64,000 nt of DNA from Spisula solida (Eukaryota > Mollusca > Bivalvia > Venerida > Mactridae). Of the stretch, positions 41,701 through 53,700 are shown in pieces. Position numbers and translations under genes: made by a program. Position 1 is the stretch's first letter; each line of letters starts with the position of its first letter. Location: assembly GCA_947247005.1 (NCBI GenBank), contig OX365953.1, positions 6,391,001 to 6,455,000 on the forward strand, written 5' to 3'. The notes beneath the pieces are model-generated. The model made no database searches and was not told the DNA's origin. It worked only from the letters and a program-made list of their open reading frames with translations.

Positions 41701-44700
41701 CTATAAATACTGTATGAACTGTACACTTTGTGTTCTGTCAATAAAGTTACTGTCAGTGACACTCTTGTTAATTTACAACATATTTTTATGATAATCTTAG
41801 TTAAAATAAAAACTCATAAACAGGTTAATAAATTATCTACAAGTAATATGTAATACATAGACTATTACTGAGACAACGCAAAATGTACATGTTAAATAAT
41901 GGGTTGGTATAAAGGTTTAACAAACATTCAGGGGTTCCATTTGACTCGGGGTAGGGGTTTTGAGCCATGAAATTTCCAAAAAGCCAGATTTTGACCCTCA
42001 AGATTTTGGTTTTTCTCTTAAAATCATGGGTATTTTGTCTGTAAAATGGTAAAAATTAAGTCAAAAGTATGAAAATGACCCTTCAGATTCAGAAACTAGT
42101 GGAATCCCTAACATATGTTTATTTAGGCCTGATTGTATTTTGATTTTCTATATTTATTGTGTTACAGATGGTTCAACGGCCATACATCAAGCTTGTCATG
42201 ATTCTAACAGTCAGGCTTTAAGTATGTTGTTACAGTATGGTGGAGACTTCACGATACCCGACACACAGGGCCGGGCACCAATACACTGGACTTGTACTAC
42301 GCCCAACCTCGATTGTTTACAGGTAATTGTCATAGTATTACATTCATATGTGTGTTTTTATTATTGTGTTGTACCTAATCAGAGTTGGCATAAACGTGGG
42401 TGGGAAAAACCGGGCGGTCAATACTTTGCCAACCCTGTAGCTAAGTGTAGTGTACATTATTACTTCTGTATTATTGAGTACAATAAATAAGGGAGTATGT
42501 GGAACCACACGACTAAACAACGGAGGTGTTTATCATTTTATTATTACCGACGTTTCGGCTTAACACTTAAGCCTTCATCAGGGTTTCTGTATTATTGTAT
42601 AATTCTCCTGTTTCAAGAGAGGAAGGTCGAAGGTTTGAGCCATGTGGGGAGCAGGAATAACGTTTCCAGTTTTAAAGTAACAATATGAGTATGATGTTCC
42701 CCTTAACAAAATAGATTAAGTAAGAGGTTAAATAGAATAAAACAGGTCTGTGACTAGGGCTGTGGATCGCCTGCCCAGTGAAGATACGATATGTATCTAG
42801 ATACTGCACTCCCGATTCAAGATACATATCTAGATACGTTTAGCTGACCCGTGAAAATAAATATCATCACAGTTTGACAGTAATTACATATATTATAAGT
42901 ACTTTCAACATAAAAAATATATGAAACTCGGAGATGTATTCAATTGTTGAAATCAAAAGTATGGAAAGTTCAGCAAATGCGAAACTAACGACAGTACTGA
43001 CTTTACATGTATGTTGTAAACATTCTTCTTGGGGGAAAGAAATTGAATAGATTTTAAATGAATTGTGATATTTTAGCTGCCAATAGGACACAATCGTATT
43101 GGGCCTATCAGATCGCGATTCACCAGTTCATCGTTACAGCCCTATCTGTGACATGTTTAGGATTCAAATATATTAGGCCAGGCCCCCATAATTATGTAAG
43201 ATTCGCCTTTAACACTGAATGCTTGATTGAACTTGAGGTTGAAAGTAGTCCCATGTTATTTAATCACATAACCTAATAAAGCTCACTTGGCATAATAAAG
43301 CAAAAATTTACATGACAGGTCAATTTTGGCGTGATATAAAAGGCCATATGGTAGGATAAAGTGCAATGTTTGCTTATGTTTAGCAGCCTTGAATGTATGG
43401 CTGGTGCATACTATTAAAGGATCATACAATTCCACATCCAAATATGCCCAAAAAGCAATTATCTTTTAATTCAAATGGCTGGTTCTTAAATACCGGGTGG
43501 GGGGGTCACTATGATAAAGTCAACACTTATAGTTTTGAAAATATTAAAATGTTTCCTGTATCAAACCAACTCTAAAAATAATTTGTCGCAATCCTCTAAA
43601 ATGTTTAACTATGTTGTTGCTTTTTCTTTATGTTGAAAACAATTTGTAGCCTTATTATTTTACCCATCCCTTTCCGGGGGGGGGGGGGGGGGGGGGGTGA
43701 GGTGATTTACCTTTTAAATTATATGTCATCAATGATACTTTTACCTGTGGGCTTAACATGTTTCGGAAAAAATAATTTTAATGTTGAGGTCTTATGAAAT
43801 GTAAGTACTTAAACATGATTGTACCGAAAGATCTGTAAACGTTTACCCGATTCAGTTTGTCAGTTATATTCTTAAAATCTCATCAATGAGGGAGGAGAAG
43901 TTTTGATTTGAAAGGTTTAACTCATTTTATTTCAATAATGAAATCAATATTCATCGGTTTCTAATCCTATTCTTTTGTGACTCTGTGTGTATTGTCCATT
44001 GTTGTTGAGAACTATGAAAAAAATTACTTGAAGGCTGAAGATTAAAAATTCATATCAATTATTGAATCAATCCTTTATTTAATATTTATATTAATTTTCA
44101 TAAATAGAAATAAAATGAATAAATCTGCATTTGCAAAGACTTATATATTTGCGAACCTCTCTGTGGATCCAGAGTGGTTGCAATTGTGATAATTCCTACA
44201 GTTGCTAAATTTAATCATTATGTCAGTATATTTTCTATTCATTTTCATATATGCTAATATTTCAGCATTCTTTAAATAGGTTTAATGGCTTTACATTATC
44301 AAACCTTGCGTCAATGGTATGACGGTCATAATCTGAAAATATATTTTATTATACTTATGAATTGGTGTCATGTTTTTTTTGGTGCAATATCACAATTTAA
44401 TTTACTGGACTTGATATGAAGTAGATACATGTAATAGTATATGTTTGGGACAAGAGGTTTATAATATGAAACATTAAAAAATGAGTTTACAACAGTTACT
44501 CACACACTGAATAATGTTATTTTACAATTTGATGATTTATCACGATTTATTTTTATGCCCCCCTATCGATAGATGGGGAGGCATATAGTGATTCACCTGT
44601 CCGTCTGTTCATCCGTTCGTCTGTCCGTCCTGGTTAACCCAAATTGACCGTTTCTTCTAGCATTAATATGGCTTGCTACAAAGCTTTCATACTTGCATGG

Positions 44701-47700
44701 ATGTTGTGTATGAACACTCTCCACAAGACACTATCACCTGACCCCATTTTGACCTTCACCATGACCTAATTTTGGACTTAGACTTATTTATGGACAAGGC
44801 TTCCACAGGGGGCATAAGCGTTTATTGAACGCAGTCTTGTTTACACTCTGAAAAAGTTACAGTGCGCTTACTTTTCACAATTTTGAGAACTTTCACAAAT
44901 CAGAACGGCTTGGGACTCGTCATAATTCAGTGAATAAAGCCCTGATAACTTAAACCTGCACGTACATTTTGTAACATATAGAACTACCTGCTGTTAGCAG
45001 TCACAGCAGTCACATTTTAAGGCCAAAAATAGAATATTTTTGTTACCCCAGGGCCTCTCCGACCCTGACCGATAAGGGAACTTGGGTAAGTAGGTAAATC
45101 GATTTTTTTTTGGAAAAATTTTATGTCAATATTTTTTGTTTTCGAACTTGGGTAGGAAGGGAAGGGGAAACAAACAATATTTTATTTTTGGCCTAACTGT
45201 CTGCTTAGGACATGTAAGACAATATTAAGAAGCAGCATTTATCTGGCGTGGCTGTTATAAATCTCTGACTGATATTGACTGACAATTTTTTTCAAAATTC
45301 CTTCTTGTGTTTCAGTTATTAATTCAACACCATGCGGATGTGAATATTCGTGACAAGGACGGCCTGTCCCCGTGTATGTGGGCGTGTCGACTAGACCATA
45401 TAGAACATTTTCAGCACTTGTGTCAGGCAGACAATTTTAACGTTGATGATGCCGACGGTATAGAGAGGGATTTAGTGGGTAGAACGTGGATGCATTGGGC
45501 AGTCCGTAGAATGGAGCCACTTGAATGTCTTCAGGTTTGTTTCTTTGATTATTGAATGCAAGGTTCGCACATGCCTTAAAAAGTCCTTGAATTTGGTCCA
45601 AACCTTGAAAAGTACTTAAATTTAATGCTACCTTGATAAAAAAGGGCCTAAATGGTACTTGAATTTAACTGCAGGGGTGTCAATATTCCTGATTAATCCG
45701 GATTTTAATTTTTATCATTCCTGAAAAAGCAATGGCTGCTGACCAAAATAAAAGTTATAACTTGATGAAAATATCTCCGGAAATGGCAAAGTTATGGTCA
45801 ATTACATCTGCTCTAAAGGATTTTCTTTAATACAAACTGAGTTATTTATGGAAATGATGTCATTGAAGGACTCTTGTTTGGTAAAAATGGTCAACTGCAT
45901 ACGATTTTCCTGATTTTTAATTTGGCCCTGTTGACACCCCTGTAACTGATAATCCTTGAATTCTGACAAACAGCCTTGAATATCCATAAAAGTTTATGGA
46001 TGTTGTCATGATGTCTCATAATTTGCTTAAAAATGAAACAGAAACACTCTCTGTTCTCAAAAATTGTAAGTACAGAAATGTATGGGTGCAAATGTCACTG
46101 GAAATTAACACAGACACTTGGGGTCTGGACCACGCCCCCCTCCCGCTATGCGCCTGGAAATATTTTTTAATATGTCTTATATATCCAGTCCCATTCAGTA
46201 ATCACACAAACATTTGTTATGTGTATTTGATACTAATACAAAAATATACGTAATTCCTTTACTACTTAAATAACACATGTGTTATTAAGCTAGAGAGGCA
46301 TTATGAATATTTTTTATTTGTCGCGGATACATTTAATAATGTTTGTGTGATTAATGTATGGGTCTGGGTATACAATGTTTATGATACAAATATATCCAGG
46401 TGCGTAGCTGGGGGGCGGGGTCCCGACCCCAAGTGTCTGTGGAAATTAATTGTGATAAATTGAGTGAAGCGGTTATTCTTGTGTATGACATCACTAGAAA
46501 TAGTGTATAAAATTGCAGCACATAATGACATTTTTGTACAACAGGCTCGGTCAGGCTCCAATCATTAAATAGATTTGTTATGTGTGACAGGGCCTATAAA
46601 CATATCCATAACACTTTCAGACACTACTAACGATAGACACTGCAGCCATCAAAGATGAGGAGGGTAGAACTGTTTTATTGACTGCGGCAGAAATGGGTAA
46701 GTCTGATCATCTAAATATGGCTTAGATGGTGCACCTCAGTGCATGCTAACCGTGAATTATGTCTAATAATAAAGATTTTATGAGCCAGTCCCCAGGAAAA
46801 CTCACTATTTTGACGTTATGTAATTATTGTATGCAATAAGGTTAACCGTTAAGTTTGAAAAAGCTCTAAAATAAGAAAAAAATGACAACACATTTACCCA
46901 TAAAGCACTATATCTTAGCTCAGCTAAGCTTTACAGGAATTATTTTGAAAATTTTGCTGTGGGGAGGATGGAATGACAAAAATTACAAGAGACTATTTAT
47001 AGGCCCTAGGTTGTTCACCCAAGGCAGTTGAGCCCACTTAGTACCCTTTTTGGCCCTCTTGTTATATTTCCATTCCCTGCTTCAGATAGCAAAATGTTTT
47101 AAAATCCTGTGAAACCTAAGAAATAAAAACTTTTGGCCTTATTTACTTACAAATCATGAAATGTAGTATGCATCATCTATTTGGTTTGGAATGCTTGTCG
47201 TGGACAAATCAATATCTTTCTATTTACAATGCAATGTAGTGAAAGGTATGATGCAAGTCAATTTAATGATGCAAGTCAATTTAATTCATCACTTTATGAT
47301 GCATGTCATGACTCATCCTTTGAATTGATGATGTCACCTAGGTGCACAGTGAAATTGCCAATTACTGTTAAATATTGCTTATTTGTGAGAATCAGATGTC
47401 AATTTTTCATGGATTTCTTATCTTGACAATGAAATAAATCTCCCTCAAAATTAAAAGAATTCTTTAGTCTGCTTTAATGCTGAAAATTGGAAATCTACAG
47501 ATAAGCAACCCCACAATTTCAGTTTCAATTTTAGTTAAATCCTCAAACTTAACTCACAAATTGAAATGATTTTACAGTAAAGGAGTACTAATATTTGTTT
47601 ATCATTGATGTATTTGATTTGATTTCCAAGCTTGCTGGCAAATGAGGATAAATACATTCATCAATTTGTCTTTTCAATTATATAAACTTCAATAACTGGT

Positions 47701-50700
47701 CGTTTTATTTGTAGGGTGTGCTATAGGATCGGCACGATTACTCGGTTAATTGGATATGATTCGATTGCAAAGTGAAATCGGTTTAAATTTTGCAAAACTG
47801 CTCATCATTTTAAAACAATAAACATCCTACAATGCCAATACAGTGCAGGTTACTGCGTGTATACAATATATCTCTGACAACAATCTGCCTGAATGTGTTG
47901 ATTGACACATAAACAAGCAAATAAGCTGTGTGTTTGGGCAACATATGATACATTAATCCATATATGATCATATTTAACATACAAATTATATTTTGGTTTT
48001 GTATACCTTGAAGGATAAAATAAACACACACTATTAGAGTTATGTATACCCAGTGACCTTTCAGGAGACATGTCTATGTTTTTAGCTCACCTGTCACAAA
48101 GTGACAGTTGAGCTTTTGTGATCGCTCTTCGTCCATCGTCCGTCCTCAATTTCTTGTGAACACACTAGAGAACACCCTTATGGCCCAATCTTCATGAAAC
48201 TTGGTCAGAATGTTTGTCTCTATGAAATCTAGGTCAAGTTCGAAACTTGGTCATGTGAGGTCAAAAACTAGGTCACTAGGTCAAATCTTAGAATACGCAT
48301 GTGAACACATTAGAGGACACAATTATGGCTTAATTTTCATGAAACTTTCGAAACTGGGTCATGTGGGGTCAAAAACTCAAGTCACTAGGTCACATCTTAG
48401 AAAAAACTTGCAATAGAGGCTGAATTTTCCTGAATCTTATTCATAAATATAAATGATTACTAAGGTCACCACAGGGCTTGCATGCACTACTATGATAGGT
48501 GAGCGACCTAGGGCCCTTTTGGCTCTCTTGTACATTATTACACTATGAGTGTATGTGAAATAATAATAGAAAGTAAATGCTTACCTACCTATACCCACCT
48601 AAGTTTTAGGTGAGGTAACTCCAAACTTAGAACTTTTTAAGGTATACCCTACAATGTATAATGTCAAGAGATGGTTCTAACCGTGCACCAATGTTCACTA
48701 TTTCAGGTTCACTAGCAGCGTGTAAGATTATACTAGATATCGGTAGTATGCAATGTATCATAGATCGTGACTACCAAGGGTCTAATCGTGCACCAATGTT
48801 CACTATTTCAGGTTCACTAGCAGCGTGTAAGATAATACTAGATATCGGTGGTATGCAATGTATCACAACTCATGACTATCAAGGGTCTAACCGTGCACCA
48901 ATGTTCACTATTTCAGGTTCACTAGCAGCGTGTAAGATAATACTAGATATCGGTAGTATGCAATGTATCACAAATCATGACTATCAAGGGTCTAACCGTG
49001 CACCAATGTTCACTATTTCAGGTTCACTAGCAGCGTGTAAGATAATACTAGATATCGGTAGTATGCAATGTATCACAAATCATGACTATCAAGGGTCTAA
49101 CCGTGCACCAATGTTCACTATTTCAGGTTCACTAGCAGCGTGTAAGATAATACTAGATATCGGTGGTATGCAATGTATCACAGATCGTGATTACCAAGGT
49201 CGGAACGCTCTACATCTAGCAACCATTGGTGGTCATGGTGATGTCGTCAACTTCTTGTTAGATCATTCAGGTACTATAAAATATACCACTTAATATTCAC
49301 CTGGGTACTGTTTTATCAAAGCACTTACGAAAATCTTAACGTTACGTTTAAATTTAAATTCTTTATAACTCGGCTACAAAATGCAGAGGTGTCAATATTC
49401 CTGATTTATCTGGAATTCCGAATTTATCATTCCTGAACGAGCAATTGCTTCTGACCAAAATAAAAGTTATTTGATGAATATATCTCAAAAAATGGCAAAG
49501 ATATGGTAAATTCAATCTGCTCTGAAGGATGTTCTTTGATACAAACTGAATTAATTATGGAAACAATGTCATTGAAAGCCTCTAGTTTGGCAAAAATGGT
49601 TGGCTGCATATGATTTTCCTGATTTTTAATTTGGTCCTGTTGACACCCCTGAAAATGGGGTTAATTGGATGTTGCGATACTAATAATGATTCAGTTAATC
49701 CTACACCCCGTATCTGTCCCGATTATACAGTTGTTAAAAAAATTATAAAGAATTTAAATTTCAACATAGTTTCAGATTTCCGTATGTGCTTTGATAAAAC
49801 AGTACCCTGTGGTCTTCACGAGGGTTGTCTGCAAAAGTCGGAAACATAGATTTTTGCTGCACTGTTATCCAATGATTAACAATTTGCATACACTGATGTT
49901 TTAAAGACATCATTGTTATGGCATCATTGTTATGGCAAAATTTAATGACTACCGGTAGATCTAAAAGTCTGTGTCTATTTATTGCTCTTGAGGTCTGATT
50001 GGTGCACACTTTACGATGTCACCTACGTTCAACTTCAACGTTTTCTTTTGTTTTAGCAACTTAGCTACATTGACTGAAATGATTTTGGATTAAGACGGCA
50101 CATTCTCGTGGATTAAACATGACCGTCAAAAGATCAGAAAATTCCCCTAGATGCCGGAATTCATTGGTTAATTAGGCAGGGAAGATCCCGAATGGTGACG
50201 CAATATGACTCAATTGAACACAAAAAAAGTTCAGAAAGATACACAACACATATTTTAATTTTCCGATAAGACATTATGTGCAACAGTTAACCAGATGCTA
50301 ACTTTAGCCACCACATTTTACCATCGATGATATGGATTTTCACTTCTGTTACATGGGTCCTATTATTCCGGAATACTCCGAAATCCGGATTTGCTGCACT
50401 AGAAAGAATGAACAATCCTGTTGAAGATAAAAGTTATTTGGTTAAAAAATTCAAAGAGTTGACAAAGTTATGGCCATTTGATGTTTCATAACTGAATTTT
50501 ATTCCATGTTTAAACCATGTTTGAAACAGAGTTTTGCTGTAGGGATGTATGGTAATACCACACAGAACAGACTTGCGATTAATTTTCAGGATTGGGTATT
50601 TTGCCTCAGTAGGACCCTGTGTTAGTTGGAGGTTAACTTAAATTGGTACTAACTTCAACCAAGATTGCTTCAGCATAGTAACTATTGCTTAAAACATAAT

Positions 50701-53700
50701 TTTTTTTGTTTTTGTGGAATTCCAAACAATATTTTCCATTTTCAGCTGATCTCTCGACTGTTGATAAATTCAATGCTACTCCGTGGGATTATGCTAAAAA
50801 TAGACAACTACATTACTGTCAGCTGATTATCATGTCACACCAGCGACAGCGTCTCGTCAGCAATCCCGCTAGTCCACTACCTAATGGTTTCGGTTTAATG
50901 ATGAACGGATCCCTGTCATTTTATAAAGGGGACTTTGATGCTAGCACTGATTTCGACTACGCTGTAAGTAGCTTTTGATACTAGATAAGGTTCACAGAAA
51001 ATATTGCCTCATAATTCATATTTTAAAAATTTGGTCTGTAGGTAGGAAATTAAAAATATTGTATCATGAAACACTGAGCAGGGGTCCAACTATATCTGAA
51101 TAATCTGGAAATCAGGATTTGCTGAAACAGAAAGAATGAACTATGTTGCAGAAAATGAAAGTTATTTGATGAAAAAATACCAAGTGTTGACTGGCTTATG
51201 GCCGTTTAAAATTTCTTATATGCTGAATTTTGACAATAAACCAAAGTTTAAAACCAAGTTTTTGTGTAGGGATGGCACTAAAACAGACTTGCATCTTATT
51301 TTCAGGATTGGGCATTATGCCTGAGAACTTCAGACGTAGTCAAAACTAGGAATATTTGAGAAATTAGCTGCTTATAACTACATGCAGCTCACAGATGTAT
51401 TTCATTGTCTTAAGTTTTGTAAGGTGTTAAAACTATATTACAGGGGTTCTACACTTCCAGATTAATCCGGAATTCCGGATTTGCTGCTTTAGAAAGAATG
51501 AACTTTTCTTCAAAAAATGAAAGTTATTTTATGAAAAAATACCAAGTATTGACTGAGTTATGATCATTTGAAATTCTATATGCTAAATTTTGACAATAGA
51601 ACAATGTTTGAAACGAAGGTTTAGTGTTGGGATGTGTGCTAATGGCATCCAAAACATATGTGCGTCTTATTTTCAGGATTGGGCATTAGGCTTCAGTAGA
51701 ACCCCTGATATTATTGAATATTAGACTCGATACTTGGTATATTTCAGAGTACACGAGGAAGTGTTGACAGCATGCCTATAACACCACCACATCCTCCAAA
51801 ACGACCGAGGACCATGCGAAATGTACGGCGGTCTCGAAGTTTAGGATCACAAGACCGAGACAGGGAAAGGATCAATTCTACTCTGAACTCGACGCTCAAC
51901 TCGACGCTCAACAGTCGAGAATCAACAATGTCCACCATCAATGGTCCGCTACGACGGGAACAATATAATTCAACGTTTATGAGCAGAGAGTCTAGTATGT
52001 CTACAATAGATGGGAATCAGAGGCGATTAATGAACAGCGCTGGTGATATGCAAGCTCGAAATAATGAAAGTCGACCCAATGAAAGAATAGAGGTATGCAG
52101 TACCAGTTTTAACTATATCTCATAAGGACTCAACAAAATAAAATTGCTGTCCTGGGTACTGTTTTATCAAAGCACTTACGGAAATTGTAAAGTTACGCAC
52201 AAATTTAAATTCTTCATAATTCATGAACAAATACACATTAGGAACATATGTGGTTTGAGGGAATACATTTACTGAAACATCATTAATCATTACAGTCCGC
52301 CTTAATACCATTTGCAACTGTTAATGAATTACACAGGGTTTTAATTAGAGTGTTACTTTAAGATTAGCTTAAGTGCTTTGATAAAACAGTACCCTGGTAA
52401 CCCTACCTACCCTTTTTCTCTGCTCCTATCATAAATTATTTTTGGCATGTTGCTTTAAGTCAAAATAGATTTCCAGTTCATAAGCTGTATTAACGAATTA
52501 AAAAAAATAAGTTTTTCATACACCTTCAGAATTGGTCCCTTGATCGGACTCAACTTAATAGCTAAGAAAGTAAGACTCAGAAGTACGAAACATCAATACA
52601 AATGTAGTGGAATATTGCAAGTATTTCATCCTTGGACCCCTGATAAATCTAAAAAGCCACATTTTGACCCCTAGGGTTTTGATGAAGGATAGTACCATTT
52701 CATCATTTCAAGGGCAGCAACTCTGCTAATACTGGTCAGATCTGAATCAAAATATGTAGGTGGGCAACTTCACATACTGACAAATATGCCTACAAAATTT
52801 GAAGACTAGCTCAATTACTGTTAGAATTATGATCGACTCAAGCAAAAATTAATATTTTCAAGGGCAAAAACTCTGCTAATACTAGTTGGTAAGAAGTATT
52901 GCTTTAAAATTTAAAGGGTAAAATCTAGAACAAAATTATTCGAACTCACTCTTGAGAATCTGTTCCCTAGTGGAACCCCTGGCAGTATTGCTATTGTTGT
53001 GTATGTTACTGTATACATTGGTCAGCATGTATTACTTATAGGCCTCAAGACATACACTCAAAATTGCAAGAATCATTAATTGGTGCAATCATAACTCAAT
53101 GTTTTAAATAGCACAAAAACTAAAGCCTTGATCATATCAGCATCTCACAAACATAACATGCATGTACCCCTTACCCTTCAAAATGACCACTAGCAGTTTT
53201 CCACAACAGAAAAACTCCTTGGAGTACATATTGATAACAATCTTAACTTCAACACACATATTGAATAAACCCTTAAAAAATGCAACTCTCTTCTCTTTCT
53301 CCTCCTGAGAATAAAATGCTATCTTGACCAGAAAACCGGATTTTTTTTCTTTCAATTCCTATATTCTTCCTCATCTTGACTACTGTTACAGTATCACAAT
53401 ATGGGGAAATTCAACTTGTCATCTCCTTGACATGCTATTAAAATTTCAAAAACGTGCTGCAAGAATTATTCTTGACAAGACTTTGATTCACCATCTGCAT
53501 AGCTTTTTCAGAGCCTGAGATGGATGACTGTCTATGAAAGAATAGATTATAAAAAGGTCATTCTTGTATTTAAAAGCTTGACCAATACGGCTCCAGAATA
53601 CCTTAGTTCAAAATTTCAAAATACAAATTACCCAAATCAAACATTAAAGTCAGCCACAAACAATCTCCTATACATGCCTAAACCTAATCTAGAAATCTTC

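Noticed and set aside
48707..49126. Each array copy as a separate mini-exon
   Set aside because: Between copies only about 31 bp would be left as intron and no good donor follows CCAAGG, so individual splicing of each copy is implausible.
48661..49293. A 210-codon frame starting with ATG at 48661 as a separate intronless gene
   Set aside because: The frame is explained by exon 7 plus its tandemly repeated acceptor region. The ATG lies in the intron part and the end runs past a donor into the intron.
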